Shown here: piece by piece, positions 26,226 through 35,993 of the stretch | How the letters are laid out: every line of letters begins with the position of its first letter | How positions within the stretch are numbered: position 1 is the stretch's first letter | Assembly: GCA_031550535.1 (NCBI GenBank) | Contig: JAVBOM010000018.1 | Location: forward strand, 62,001 to 126,000 | Direction: 5' to 3' | Length of the DNA stretch: 64,000 bases | Source of the DNA: Avichristensenella sp031550535 | Lineage (GTDB): Bacteria; Bacillota; Clostridia; Christensenellales; Aristaeellaceae | Notes under the pieces: model-generated | Told to the model about the DNA's origin: nothing | What the model saw: only the letters and a program-made list of their open reading frames with translations | The model's database searches: none | Translations under genes and position numbers: made by a program

Positions 26226-27092
26226 CTACCCCTTAATGCTGCCCGCCGTAACCCCCTCGATGAACGTGCTCTGCGCGGCAAAGAAGATCAGCAGCGACGG
26301 GCTGATGGCGATCAGGGAGAACGCCAGAATACGGTTCCACGCCGTGCCCGCGTCCGCGTCCATGCACATCTTGATGAAGATCGACGCGGGCCGCCGGGAC
26401 ACCGTGGTCACGTAGATCAGCGGCCCCATGAAGTCGTTGGAGGACCACATGAACTGGAACAGCGCGCAGGACACCAGCGCGGGCACGAGCATCGGGCACA
26501 GGATGAAGATCAGCGTCTGCATGGAGTTGCACCCGTCGATTGTCGCCGCTTCCTCCATTTCCTTGGGGATGCCGCGCATGAACTGCACCAGCATGAACAC
26601 AAAATACGTATCCACCGCGAACAGCGACGGGATAATCAGCGGCTTATACGAATTCAGCCACTTCCATTGATTATACATGATGTACTGCGGCGCGTTGAGC
26701 ACCGTCTGCGGCAAAAAGAGCGTGGAGATCATCAGCGCGAACAGAATCTTTTTGCCCTTGAACTCGAACCGCGCGAAGCCATACGCGGTCAGTGTGACGG
26801 AAATCAGCGTGAACGCGACCTTGGACAGCACGATCACGTAGGTGTTCTTCATGGACAGCGGCAGGTTGAGCTGGCCGTTGTACATGCGAAAAAAGTCGTT
26901 GTACGCGCTCAGCGTCCATTGTTTGGGCAGCAGCGACGCGGAGCCGAATATCTCGGAGTTGGGCTTGAACGTGGCAAAGGCCATCCAGACCAGCGGATAG
27001 AGCATAAAGACACCCACGACGATCAGCACAAGATACCGCACAAGCGTGCCGATTCTCCTTCGGCTCCCGGTTCCTACGATTTCCACGCGCAT
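26226..27092 (-). CDS. Oligogalacturonide ABC transporter permease (TogN-like)
   Basis: The 288-residue inner-membrane protein of the MalG/TogN type has six membrane segments, the EAA loop MEEAATIDGCNSMQTLIFILCPML and the C-terminal FIEGVTAGSIKG. The neighbouring GH28/GH105 genes and the TogMB-like partners suggest pectin oligomers as substrate (inference from context). Confidence 0.88.
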   Translation of the reverse strand: MRVEIVGTGSRRRIGTLVRYLVLIVVGVFMLYPLVWMAFATFKPNSEIFGSASLLPKQWTLSAYNDFFRMYNGQLNLPLSMKNTYVIVLSKVAFTLISVTLTAYGFARFEFKGKKILFALMISTLFLPQTVLNAPQYIMYNQWKWLNSYKPLIIPSLFAVDTYFVFMLVQFMRGIPKEMEEAATIDGCNSMQTLIFILCPMLVPALVSCALFQFMWSSNDFMGPLIYVTTVSRRPASIFIKMCMDADAGTAWNRILAFSLIAISPSLLIFFAAQSTFIEGVTAGSIKG

Positions 27093-27098
27093 CCCCTC

Positions 27099-28034
27099 CT
27101 ATTTGTCAGAGTAGTACACCCACTTGTTTTGGCTCATGAAGGCAATGGCCGACAGAACCGCTACCACGACGAACAAGATCCACGCCATCGCGCTGGCCAT
27201 GCCCATGTTGAACCGCTGGAACGCCTGCCCGTAAATCAGCAGGGAGATCAGCGTGGTGGACTGGTTCGGGCCGCCTTTGGTGATGATGTACGGCCCGTTG
27301 AACTCCTGGAACGCCTGCACGATCTGCGTGATGAGGTTGTAGAAGATGGATGGGGTGATCATGGGCACGGTGATGCGGAAGAACTGCCGCCACTTGGTCG
27401 CGCCGTCCACGGAGGCCGCCTCGTACAGGTCATCCGGGATGCCCTTGAGCGCGGCGAGAAAGATCACCATCGCGGAGCCGAACTGCCAGATGCGCAGCAG
27501 GCTGATCGTGATGAGCGCGAACCGCTCATCGCCCAGCCAGGATGGGCCCGCGATGCCCAGCAGCGCCAGCAGCCCATTGATGATCCCCTGCTTCTGGAAC
27601 AGGGCCGTCCACAGCACCGCGATGGCCACCGACCCGCCCAGGATGGAGGGGATGTAGTACGCCGTTCTGAAAAAACCGACGCCCTTGATGCGGAAGCTGA
27701 GAATATACGCGATGAACAGCGCGAACACGAGCTTCAGCGGCACCGTCATGAACGCGTACTTGAACGTGACGCCGAACGCCCGCATCATGTCCTTATTGGT
27801 GAAGAATTCTACATAATTAAACACGCCGTAGTGGTTGATGACGGCCCCCTTCTTCAGCACATAGTCCGTGAAGCTGTAAAACAGCGACGAGGCGAAGGGG
27901 TACAGCTTGAAGACGAGGAACCCGATCAGCCACAGCGAGATATACGCCAGGCCCTTGTTGTTTTTATAGAAGTTTGCGATACCCCTCTTGCGGGCGGGAA
28001 CGCGTGACGGCTGCGTATGCATGGATGCGCTCAT
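27099..28034 (-). CDS. Oligogalacturonide ABC transporter permease (TogM-like)
   Basis: The 311-residue MalF/TogM-type permease has the EAA loop YEAASVDGATKWRQFFRITVPMI, a periplasmic-side FNGPYIITKGGPNQST segment and the C-terminal NKWVYYSDK. The first ATG (28034) has AAGGA immediately before it; a second in-frame ATG 12 bases on is a possible alternative start. It partners the TogN-like permease 6 bases downstream. Confidence 0.88.
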   Translation of the reverse strand: MSASMHTQPSRVPARKRGIANFYKNNKGLAYISLWLIGFLVFKLYPFASSLFYSFTDYVLKKGAVINHYGVFNYVEFFTNKDMMRAFGVTFKYAFMTVPLKLVFALFIAYILSFRIKGVGFFRTAYYIPSILGGSVAIAVLWTALFQKQGIINGLLALLGIAGPSWLGDERFALITISLLRIWQFGSAMVIFLAALKGIPDDLYEAASVDGATKWRQFFRITVPMITPSIFYNLITQIVQAFQEFNGPYIITKGGPNQSTTLISLLIYGQAFQRFNMGMASAMAWILFVVVAVLSAIAFMSQNKWVYYSDK

Positions 28035-28066
28035 TCCTTTCTGGGGCGAGTGGTCGTCAATATTCA

Positions 28067-28094
28067 GAGGGCTGTCGCGTGTGCGGCAGCCCTC
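28067..28094 (-). terminator. Attenuator-like hairpin after the binding protein
   Basis: GAGGGCTGTCGC pairs with GCGGCAGCCCTC around a 4-base loop between the binding-protein and permease genes. There is no strong T-run, so processing or mRNA stabilisation is as likely as termination. Confidence 0.6.
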
Positions 28095-28130
28095 GGCGTG
28101 TTCACCCGGAACGGTTGCGATGGAAATGTG

Positions 28131-29444
28131 TTACTGCGCGGCCAGCAGCGTCGAGATCGCGTCCGCGAGTTGCTGCGCGGCTTCCTCGTTCGTGATGTTC
28201 TGGTAGCTCTGCGCGCTGAAGATCTTGAAATACGCGCCTTCGGGGTCATTCTTCAGGTCGGAATGCTCAAAGTACGGGTCCAGGTCGAACGTGTTCCAGC
28301 CCTTGTTCAGCGCGTTGTTGGTCGCGTCGACGGTCATGCCGCCAATGATGCCGTTGGCGCTGGCAATCGCGAAGCCCTGCGCGCTGGCGGGAATGCCGCG
28401 CTCGCCGGCCATGGCGATGACGCCCTCTTCCTCATTGAGCAGGAAGTTGAGCAGCGCCGCCGCTTCCCTGGGGTACTGGCATGTCTGCGTGATCGCGAAC
28501 TCCATGGAAATCTTGTTGAAGCCGCCCTTGTACGGCAGACCGTCGAACATGCCGGTGGAGACGAAGCCCGCCTGCTGGTCCTCCGGGAGCGACGTGACCA
28601 GCGGCCCAAAGGAGGTATTCCACGTGTACACGCCGGCCCAGAAGCCGTTGATCCACCGGTCGGACTTGTCAAACGGATCGGCCGCGTACTCCTTGTTCAT
28701 TTTGACGGTCGGGATCACGTGCTTGTCCTCCAGGTCGCGCAGCATCTGGAAGCCCTCGGCGATTTCCTCCACGGAGTAGTTGAGCGTGTAGCCCGCATCG
28801 CCCCGGACCACCCACGGCTTGTTGTACATGGACTCCAGATAGTACACCATGAAGATGATGCGGTCCAGCTCCGTCATCATCAGCGGGTAGTAGTCGTCGC
28901 CCAGCGCGGCGGCGAACGCTTCGCCCGACGCGAGCAGCTCGTCCCAGGTCGCGGGGATCGCGACGCCCGCCTTCTCAAATACGTTCTCGTTCCAGAACAT
29001 CGTCCGGGCCGTCGTGGCGACCGGCACGCCCTGGAGCTTGCCGTCCAGCTCGCTCGCCTTCAGCGCGCCCTCGGGAAACTGCGTCAGGTCCAGCACGTCG
29101 GCCAGGTCGTACAGGTTCACGAAAACGTTACCCTCGGAACCGAAGTTGTAGATCCAGTTCCAGTTGATCTGCACGAGATCCTGCGCGGTGTCGGTGGCAA
29201 AGGCCAGGCCCATGGTGTCCTCCCAGCCCGTCCACACGTTGAAGGTCGGGTCGATCTTGATGTTCGGGTACTTCTCCATAAACTTGTTGATGGCCGCCTG
29301 GGTGGCGTCCGCGCGCGTTTCGCCGCCCCACCAGCTCATCGTCAGGGTAATGTTGTCCGTCGTGAGTCCTTCCGCGAGAGAGGCGGCCGGCGCGACCATA
29401 AGCAACAGCGCCAGCAAGAGGGACAGCCATTTTCCGGATTTCAT
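28131..29444 (-). CDS. Oligogalacturonide-type ABC substrate-binding protein
   Basis: The 437-residue exported protein has a signal peptide MKSGKWLSLLLALLLMVAPA ending near SLA|EG, without a lipobox Cys. The mature part (TMSWWGGETRADATQAAINK, FWNENVFEKAGVAIPATWDEL) is a family-1 sugar-binding protein like TogB. The start at 29444 has AAGGAG upstream; the longer frame is unsupported. It is the first gene of the pectin-uptake operon. Confidence 0.9.
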   Translation of the reverse strand: MKSGKWLSLLLALLLMVAPAASLAEGLTTDNITLTMSWWGGETRADATQAAINKFMEKYPNIKIDPTFNVWTGWEDTMGLAFATDTAQDLVQINWNWIYNFGSEGNVFVNLYDLADVLDLTQFPEGALKASELDGKLQGVPVATTARTMFWNENVFEKAGVAIPATWDELLASGEAFAAALGDDYYPLMMTELDRIIFMVYYLESMYNKPWVVRGDAGYTLNYSVEEIAEGFQMLRDLEDKHVIPTVKMNKEYAADPFDKSDRWINGFWAGVYTWNTSFGPLVTSLPEDQQAGFVSTGMFDGLPYKGGFNKISMEFAITQTCQYPREAAALLNFLLNEEEGVIAMAGERGIPASAQGFAIASANGIIGGMTVDATNNALNKGWNTFDLDPYFEHSDLKNDPEGAYFKIFSAQSYQNITNEEAAQQLADAISTLLAAQ

Positions 29445-29528
29445 TTGTGAGGGCTCCTTCCGGGTCGTGCGATACAGATCGGCATGACAGGCCGATATGC
29501 TGTGCAACCCTTTCATATTTGTGGTTTA

Positions 29529-29557
29529 AGTATAGTACACCTTGCACGCCCCGTCAA
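29529..29557 (-). promoter_or_regulatory. Promoter of the pectin-uptake operon
   Basis: On the minus strand: -35 TTGACG (29557-29552), exactly 17 bases, -10 TATACT (29534-29529). Confidence 0.85.
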
Positions 29558-29582
29558 CATGGTGATGGAACAGTATTTTTAT

Positions 29583-30569
29583 TCAGTTGCACGGAATACT
29601 ATGCTTCATCTGGCGGTAATCCGATAGGTTGACACCCTTCATGTTCTTGAACGTGCGATAGAAATAGCTGGCGTTGTTGAACCCGACGCGGAAAATGACG
29701 TCCTCGGTAGGCATGTTCGTCTGGTCGATGTACTCGCACGCCTTCTCAATTTTGATCCGGTTGACCATGTCCGGCAGCGGGTCGTCCGAAAACGCGCGCA
29801 AGAGCCTGCGCATATGCCGCTCCGAATACCGGAACCGCTGGCACAGCGAGTCCATCGTGATGCTGGTGTAGTTTTCCTGGATATACGCCTGGATGCTTGC
29901 GGCCACCTCGTCCGGATCGCCCTCAGGCAGGGCTTCCGGCCGGGCGTCGAGCGACCGGACCAGGGCGACCATCAGCCGCACAAAGTCCGCCAGCAGTACC
30001 TGCTCGTACAGCGAGTCCTTGCGAAAGTACTCGCAAAACATCTCCGTCAGAAGGGCGCGGATATCCGGCGTGCCGTTGATCCACAGCGCGGGCTTGCGGG
30101 CGCCCGGCCGCTCGCTGAACAGCGATGTCATCGCGTAGCGCATCGCTCCGTCCTCGCGGCCCCGAAAGGGGGAAAGGATCCTCCGTACCGCGTCCTCCCG
30201 TATGCCGAGGTTGATGACGATATCGTCCGCCGTCTCCACCCACGGTTGATGGGCCGCGTGCGCGTTGAGCAGCATGATGTCGCCCTCGGTGGATTTTACG
30301 TACCGGTCCCCCACGCGCTGGTGCAGGCATCCCTTGTGGACGTAGACGATTTCCAAATAATCATGCGTATGCATGCCGGCCATGGGCTTTTCCACCACGC
30401 GCTTGTTTGGGTGCAGGCCCATGAACATATCCGATCCCTCGCGAAAACCGCCGCGAATGCAGAAAGGCCGGCCCTGCGGCTCGGGCTTTCGCTCGGGCTT
30501 CCACCCGGCGCCGCGGACGGGCACATGCGCGAACGCTGCGTCGATATACCGTGTCAGATCCGGTGGCAT
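29583..30569 (-). CDS. AraC-family regulator with cupin sensor domain
   Basis: The 328-residue cytoplasmic protein has an N-terminal cupin (GMHTHDYLEIVYVHKG; GDIMLLNAHAAHQPW) and a C-terminal AraC DNA-binding domain (ITMDSLCQRFRYSERHMRRLL; PTEDVIFRVGFNNASYFYRTFKNMKG). The cupin probably binds a sugar such as rhamnose or a uronate. It stands between the pectin-uptake operon and the divergent GH106 gene and is the obvious candidate regulator of both. The start at 30569 has AGAGGAG. Confidence 0.9.
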   Translation of the reverse strand: MPPDLTRYIDAAFAHVPVRGAGWKPERKPEPQGRPFCIRGGFREGSDMFMGLHPNKRVVEKPMAGMHTHDYLEIVYVHKGCLHQRVGDRYVKSTEGDIMLLNAHAAHQPWVETADDIVINLGIREDAVRRILSPFRGREDGAMRYAMTSLFSERPGARKPALWINGTPDIRALLTEMFCEYFRKDSLYEQVLLADFVRLMVALVRSLDARPEALPEGDPDEVAASIQAYIQENYTSITMDSLCQRFRYSERHMRRLLRAFSDDPLPDMVNRIKIEKACEYIDQTNMPTEDVIFRVGFNNASYFYRTFKNMKGVNLSDYRQMKHSIPCN

Positions 30570-30884
30570 GGCGTTTCTCCTCTTCTTTTGTCCTTTTGTC
30601 CGGTCGCGCGGTTTCTTTTGCGTATATGATGTAAGTATAGGAACACCAAAACGCGCCGTCAATGACGATTCCCCAAATGACGCATGCCTGAAACGAAAAA
30701 CCTTCTATTATTATATAGGCGTAAACGCGCGGTGCGCTCCGGTCCGGACGGGGCGGGGCGCGGATGGCCGGTTTCTGCGCACAAAATGTCCGTTTTTTGG
30801 ATGGCCTCGGGCGGGCCGCGCTCGTATGCTTGACGCATGGAAGTCCGTATGGGAACGGAACGCGGAAAAAGGGAGGATACAGCC
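30570..30884. other. Divergent regulatory region
   Basis: About 315 bases between the AraC gene and the GH106 gene. A clear promoter points at the AraC gene (30634-30662). I could not identify a convincing promoter for GH106, and its operator is not obvious. Confidence 0.5.
30634..30662 (-). promoter_or_regulatory. Promoter of the AraC/cupin regulator
   Basis: On the minus strand: -35 TTGACG (30662-30657), 17 bases, -10 TATACT (30639-30634). Confidence 0.85.
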
Positions 30885-33800
30885 ATGAGAAAAACCATCG
30901 CCCTGCTTCTGGCGCTTTGGATGGCGCTGACCTGCGCCACGGCATTCGCCGAGGACGTCGCGGAGGAATTTGCCAGCCCGGCCACCCGGTACGCCCCGGG
31001 CGTCCGCTGGGAACTGCCGCTTGGCAATACGACCGACAAAGAACTGGAGCGCGAGCTTCGGTCGCTGTACGAGGCCGGCTTTGGCGAGGTCGAGGTGACG
31101 GCCACCGGCCAGCCCAAGGGAACGATCCCCGAGGGGTACGCGCACGCGGGCGAGGACTACGCCGACGTGTACGGCATGGGCAGCGTGGAATGGAGCCGCA
31201 CGCTGCAGACCATCCTGCGCGTGGCGAATGAGTTGGGCATTCGCGTGGATTTCCACGTGTCCGTGAACAACGGGTCCAACAAGCACATCCCCGGCATATC
31301 GCCCAATGACGCGGCGGCGTCCAAGGAGCTGGTTTCCGCGGCGGCGGTGGCCGAGGGCGGCCTGCCGGAGCTCGCGGCGATTACACCGGAGGCGAAAACA
31401 TTCGTCAGCAACGTGGACGGCACGGAGCAGCCGCTGGATCAGAACTTCTACGCCGCGCTGCTGGTGAACGTGGCGGAGAAGGGCAAGCCCGTCGAAATGC
31501 TCAAGACCATGGACGGCAGCGTCTCCGAAGGCGGCGGGTACGGCCAGGAGACGTTCGAGGCCACGTATGACATTTTGGACTTCGACAGCATCGTGGACGT
31601 GACCGCGCTGTACGCCGAGGACGCCACGGGCGACGCGCGGGCGGCCGCGCAGGCGGCGGCGGACGCTGTGGACCTTTCGAGCGGCGCGTGGGAAGTCATC
31701 GGCTTCTGGTGGCGCGGCGACTGCACGGCCATCTCCGGCGTCACGAAGTACCCGTCCTATAAGGCGGACTACTTCAGCCTGGAGGGCACAAACGCGCTGA
31801 TGGACTACTACGAGACGGAAATCTTCCGCCTGGGTCAGGAAGGCTTTGAAGACATGGCGGACCTGCTGAAGGCGAACGGCGGCAACATCTTCGCCGATTC
31901 CTACGGCGCGAACGCCAACTGGTCCCTGGACTTGCCGGCAAAGTTCGCGGAAGTGACCGGCGAGGGCATCCAGCGGTACTTGCCCGCGATCATCTACGCG
32001 TCGGGCTCCGGCCGCTCGGGCGAGCGCCTGTTCGGCTACGGCTTCACCGACGGGTCCGAGGAGGCCGTGAAGGCGTCCATCATGGAATGCATGACGCAGC
32101 TCCTGATCGAAAACCAGCTTGACCCGATCGTCGCGCGCTGCGCCGCGCTCGGGCTGGAATACCGCGACCAGGTGGTCTACGCCACGTCGCGGCTGGACAT
32201 GATTACCGCCGCCGCGCACCTTAACATCGCGGAGGGCGAGTCGCTCAACTTTGTGGACAGCCCGGACTACTTCACCGCGATGGCCTCGGCGGCGCACTTG
32301 CTGAACAAGGACATCGTGTCCACGGAGCACGGCGCGACGTTTGGCCAGGCGACCGGCGCATACGCGTACCCGAGCCGCATGAGCATCCGCCAGGCGAACC
32401 GCATCGTGCAGGGCGGTGTCAACCAGTACATCATGCATTACTACACGTACAACGACCTGGACTATCCGGAAACGGCCATCGCTTTGTGGCCGGGGTTCAG
32501 CGCGATGGGTTCTTTCTTCGCGGACTCCTGGCGCGACAACAGCCCCAAGTGGGAGACGGTGGACATCATGGCGCGGTATTTCGCGCGGCTGGGGTACTTC
32601 ATGCGCCAGGGCGTTGTGAAGCGCGACGTGGCCGTGTACAAGCAGAGCTACTGGTATCCGCGCCATGTCCGCATCTTCTGGCTGGACGAAGCGCTGCAGG
32701 ACGCGGGCTACAGCTACGACTTCATCACCGGCGCGCTGATGCAGTTTGACGAGGCCACGGTAACGGACGGCATTCTGGCCGCCGATACCGCCGGGTACAA
32801 GGCCATCATCTTTGACGCCGAGGGCGCGCGCGACGCGCAGGATGTGCCGGTCGATCAGATCAGCCTGGACGCCGTGGAATCGTTTGTCGAGTATGCGAAG
32901 GCCGGGCTGCCCATCGTGATGGTCGGTTCCTACCCGAACGCCCTGATCGGCATGGCGAGCGAGGAGGAAACCGCCCGCTTTGACGCCGCCGTCGCGGCGC
33001 TGAAGGACATGGCGAACGTCGCGCTCGTGGATACGGAAGCGGACGTGCCCGCCGCGCTGGCCGCGCTGGGCGTCACGCCGGACGCGCAGAACCTGGAACC
33101 CGCGCGCGTTACGTCGTACCATACCAAGGCCGACGGCATCGAGTACTACTATCTGTATAACCAGTCCAACAACTACTTTGACGCCATGGCGGACGAGTTC
33201 ACCGCATCCGTCAGACACTACGGCAACACGATGGACGACGGCCAGACGATCACCACGCAAATCGCACTGACCGGCGAGGGCGTGCCGTACCGCTTTGACC
33301 TGTACAACGGCGAAATCACCCGCATCGCGGACTACACGGTGGACGGCGCGGGGCGCGTGGTCCTGAACGTGACGCTGGAAAAGGACCAGTCCACGCTCGT
33401 CGCGCTCGCCGCGAAGGACCTGATCGACGACGGCGCGGCGGATACCCTGTTCGGCACGGCGGACGGCGCGGCGCTCCTCTACAAGGGCGGACAACTCACG
33501 CTGCGCGCGGAAGCTGAGGGCGAATACACCGTCGCCCTGTCCGACGGGACGGCAAAAACCGTCGCCGCCAAGGTGCCGGATGCCATCGCGATCGGCCCGT
33601 GGGCGCTGACGATCGATTCGTACACGAACAAGAACGAGATCGACGCCGCCGGTGTCGCGGCGTCCGAGATGAAGCACACCCTCGTCTCCGGCATCACGCT
33701 GGACGCGCTGAAGGGCTGGGCGGAGATCGGCACCGTGACGGCGACGCTGACGGAGGAGGACGGCGCGCAGCGCACGGCGGACATCGACCTGGGCACGCTG

Positions 33801-34136
33801 TCCGGCGTCGGTACGTACACCGCGGCCGTCACGCTGCCGGACGGCTGGGACGCGGCCGCCGGCGGGTATCTGCTGCGGATTGCCGATCCGTATGATCTGG
33901 TGGCCGTGACCGTAAACGGGCAGGAAGTGCCGGCAATCGATCAGATCGGGCTGACGGCTGACATCGGCGCGTATCTGGTCCCGGGCGACAACGAGATCGT
34001 CATCACGACCAACACGACGCTGAGCAACGCGCTCGTCGCGCTCCGGCCCGATTGGTACGGAACGGCGAAGATCAACCAGTATGGCCTGCGCGGCGATGTG
34101 GCGCTCATTCCGTATGGGGATGTTGTCGTCGAGTAA
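30885..34136 (+). CDS. Secreted GH106-type alpha-L-rhamnosidase
   Basis: The 1083-residue exported protein starts with MRKTIALLLALWMALTCATA and a cleavage site after AFA. The body has features I associate with GH106 (GMGSVEWSRTLQTILRVANE; VNQYIMHYYTYNDLDYPET...LWPGFSAMGSFFADSW). The C-terminal about 200 residues are beta-sandwich-like. It would release rhamnose outside the cell from rhamnogalacturonan or plant glycosides. The start at 30885 has GGGAGGAT. It is a single gene with a terminator after it, divergent from the pectin regulator. GH106 is from memory of family motifs, not a search. Confidence 0.78.
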   Translation: MRKTIALLLALWMALTCATAFAEDVAEEFASPATRYAPGVRWELPLGNTTDKELERELRSLYEAGFGEVEVTATGQPKGTIPEGYAHAGEDYADVYGMGSVEWSRTLQTILRVANELGIRVDFHVSVNNGSNKHIPGISPNDAAASKELVSAAAVAEGGLPELAAITPEAKTFVSNVDGTEQPLDQNFYAALLVNVAEKGKPVEMLKTMDGSVSEGGGYGQETFEATYDILDFDSIVDVTALYAEDATGDARAAAQAAADAVDLSSGAWEVIGFWWRGDCTAISGVTKYPSYKADYFSLEGTNALMDYYETEIFRLGQEGFEDMADLLKANGGNIFADSYGANANWSLDLPAKFAEVTGEGIQRYLPAIIYASGSGRSGERLFGYGFTDGSEEAVKASIMECMTQLLIENQLDPIVARCAALGLEYRDQVVYATSRLDMITAAAHLNIAEGESLNFVDSPDYFTAMASAAHLLNKDIVSTEHGATFGQATGAYAYPSRMSIRQANRIVQGGVNQYIMHYYTYNDLDYPETAIALWPGFSAMGSFFADSWRDNSPKWETVDIMARYFARLGYFMRQGVVKRDVAVYKQSYWYPRHVRIFWLDEALQDAGYSYDFITGALMQFDEATVTDGILAADTAGYKAIIFDAEGARDAQDVPVDQISLDAVESFVEYAKAGLPIVMVGSYPNALIGMASEEETARFDAAVAALKDMANVALVDTEADVPAALAALGVTPDAQNLEPARVTSYHTKADGIEYYYLYNQSNNYFDAMADEFTASVRHYGNTMDDGQTITTQIALTGEGVPYRFDLYNGEITRIADYTVDGAGRVVLNVTLEKDQSTLVALAAKDLIDDGAADTLFGTADGAALLYKGGQLTLRAEAEGEYTVALSDGTAKTVAAKVPDAIAIGPWALTIDSYTNKNEIDAAGVAASEMKHTLVSGITLDALKGWAEIGTVTATLTEEDGAQRTADIDLGTLSGVGTYTAAVTLPDGWDAAAGGYLLRIADPYDLVAVTVNGQEVPAIDQIGLTADIGAYLVPGDNEIVITTNTTLSNALVALRPDWYGTAKINQYGLRGDVALIPYGDVVVE

Positions 34137-34163
34137 GGGGAGGCCGCGCTCAGGGGATTGCGA

Positions 34164-34195
34164 GGGGGATGCCGCGGTGCGGCATCCCCCTTCTT
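34164..34195 (+). terminator. Rho-independent terminator of the GH106 gene
   Basis: GGGGGATGCCGC pairs perfectly with GCGGCATCCCCC around a 3-base loop and is followed by TTCTT. Confidence 0.92.
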
Positions 34196-34233
34196 GGTTC
34201 ATTATAATTCAATTCACGCCCATTCGGCCCGCC

Positions 34234-35298
34234 CTACAGCAGCACCTCATGCCCCGTCCGCGCAGACTCGTAGATCGCGTCCAGAATGCGCATGATGGTC
34301 ACGCCATCCGCCGCCGGGTTGCGGCAGGGAATGCCCTCGCGCACACAGGCCACAAAGTGGTTGATCTCGTTCTCAAAGAGGCCCGCAAACGATAGCGCCG
34401 AAGGGGTCACGAGCGTCACGTTCGTCATATGGTCGTTCCACTCGCCGTAGATTTCCAGCTCCGGCTCCAGCTTCGCGCCCGCCTTCGTGCCGAACAGCTC
34501 GACACGGCCCACGTCCTTTTTCACGTTGAGCGAGAAGCTCGCGTCCACGTTGACCACCGCGCCGTTTTCGTAGCGGATCATCGCGGTGACGAAGTCCTCC
34601 ACGTCGCAGATGTCGTGATCCGTGGCGCTGGAGGCGATGTACCCCGCCTTGGACTTGACGTTCTTCCGGGCATACAGCTTCTGGAATGTCGCGCCGTAGA
34701 CAGAGACCGGATTCGGGTTGCCCATCAGGAATCGCGTCATGTCGATCACGTGCACGCCCAGGTCGATCAGCGGGCCGCCGCCGGAGCGGGACTTGTCGCC
34801 AAACCAGCCGCCCGGGTTGCCCTTCCTGCGCAGGTACGTGGCCTTGGCGTGGTACAGCTCGCCGAAATCACCCCGGTCGATGAACTCGCGGAGGATGTCG
34901 CAGTCGTTGCCAAAGCGGCGCACGAAGCCGATCATCAGCAGCTTGCCGCTGCGCTCGGCCGCCTCCTGCATCTTCAGGGCTTCCTGTGTGCTCGTCGCCA
35001 TCGGCTTTTCGCACAGCACGTTCAGCCCCGCTTCCAGCGCCGCGATGGTGACGGGCGCGTGCTGGCTGTTCCACGTGCAGACGGATACCGCGTCCAGCTT
35101 CTCCGCCGCCAGCATTTTTGTGTAGTCCGTATACAGCCGCTCGGCGGGCACACCGTAGGTCTCGCCGCGCCGCGCCAGCAGCTCCGCGTTCAGGTCGCAC
35201 AGGGCGCGGATTTCCACCTGCGGGTTCTTTTGATACGCGTTCAGGTGGGATTCGGAAATCGTGCCCGTGCCGATGACGCCGATTTTGATCGTATCCAT
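34234..35298 (-). CDS. Gfo/Idh/MocA-family oxidoreductase
   Basis: The 354-residue NAD(P)-dependent sugar or cyclitol dehydrogenase has an N-terminal Rossmann motif GVIGTGTISESHLNAY, the family EKP motif (LCEKPMATS) and a C-terminal domain with GGGPLIDLGVHVIDMTRFLMG. The substrate is unknown. The start at 35298 has GAGGA upstream; the frame runs back into a family A repeat, which is not part of the gene. Confidence 0.88.
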   Translation of the reverse strand: MDTIKIGVIGTGTISESHLNAYQKNPQVEIRALCDLNAELLARRGETYGVPAERLYTDYTKMLAAEKLDAVSVCTWNSQHAPVTIAALEAGLNVLCEKPMATSTQEALKMQEAAERSGKLLMIGFVRRFGNDCDILREFIDRGDFGELYHAKATYLRRKGNPGGWFGDKSRSGGGPLIDLGVHVIDMTRFLMGNPNPVSVYGATFQKLYARKNVKSKAGYIASSATDHDICDVEDFVTAMIRYENGAVVNVDASFSLNVKKDVGRVELFGTKAGAKLEPELEIYGEWNDHMTNVTLVTPSALSFAGLFENEINHFVACVREGIPCRNPAADGVTIMRILDAIYESARTGHEVLL

Positions 35299-35338
35299 GT
35301 ATGAACCATCCTCAATTTTTAGTGAGTAGTGATGTGAC

Positions 35339-35396
35339 GGCGGCGCTGATTGGAACAAGCGGGCGCCATAAGGGGATTTCCTAAGGAATCCCTACC
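35339..35396. repeat. Family A repeat (intergenic)
   Basis: Full copy between the oxidoreductase and the Lrp gene, whose stop codon begins at its edge. One stem carries uncompensated mismatches (GATTTCCTAAGGAATC), so this copy is decaying. Confidence 0.88.
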
Positions 35397-35855
35397 TCAT
35401 ACGCTGGTGGCCTCAAACGACGCGTACCCGAACGGCTCCGAGAGCGAAGCCAGGACGAGCTGCGTTCGCGTCTTGCCAAATCGCTCCATCTCGCCGATGA
35501 ACGCAGTCAGCTCCCGCCGGTTCTTGAACACCGCGCGCATGATCACGGAGTAATCCCCGGTGATGTGGTCGCAGGAGATGACCTGCTGTTTGGTCCGGAT
35601 AATTGCGCGAAACACGTCCCGCTTCTCCGGCGGCAGCGCCACGTGGATGACCGCTGTGATTTCGTATCCTAGCTTTTCATAGTCGAGCACGGCGTGATAC
35701 CCCACGATCGTCGCGTCGCCCTCCAGCTTTCGGATGCGCATGGCCACAGCGGGCGCCGACAGGTTGATCTGCGCGGCAAGCTCCTTCAGGGTCCTGCGCG
35801 CGTTGCCGGTCAGTTCGTTCAGAATCGCAAAATCAATGGCGTCCAGCGTACACAT
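35397..35855 (-). CDS. Lrp/AsnC-family transcriptional regulator
   Basis: The 152-residue protein has an N-terminal helix-turn-helix (LDAIDFAILNELTGNARRTLKELAAQINLSAPAVAMRI) and a C-terminal RAM domain (TAVIHVALPPEKRDVFRAII; HITGDYSVIMRAVF). Such proteins form octamers and respond to amino acids. The start at 35855 has GGGAGGT. Two identical 14-bp sites flank its upstream region (see 35874 and 35994), suggesting autoregulation. It might also serve the lysine locus, but nothing in the sequence shows that. Confidence 0.92.
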   Translation of the reverse strand: MCTLDAIDFAILNELTGNARRTLKELAAQINLSAPAVAMRIRKLEGDATIVGYHAVLDYEKLGYEITAVIHVALPPEKRDVFRAIIRTKQQVISCDHITGDYSVIMRAVFKNRRELTAFIGEMERFGKTRTQLVLASLSEPFGYASFEATSV

Positions 35856-35873
35856 GGGGCGTACCTCCCGCGT

Positions 35874-35887
35874 TAATACCACCTGTG
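35874..35887 (-). promoter_or_regulatory. 14-bp site TAATACCACCTGTG, copy 1
   Basis: It lies 19 bases upstream of the Lrp start codon, between the ribosome site and the promoter region. The exact reverse complement occurs at 35994-36007. Confidence 0.6.
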
Positions 35888-35993
35888 ATGCTAAATTGAG
35901 GGGAAATTCTGGCATTGGGGGTAAATTCGCCTTTTTCTGCGATGAATCTCGCCGCTAAAATCGCGAAAACACCCTGTCCCGCCAATATAATAA

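Noticed and set aside
30570..30884. A promoter for the GH106 gene
   Set aside because: Candidate TTGACG at about 30831 has no -10 at proper distance before the start codon.
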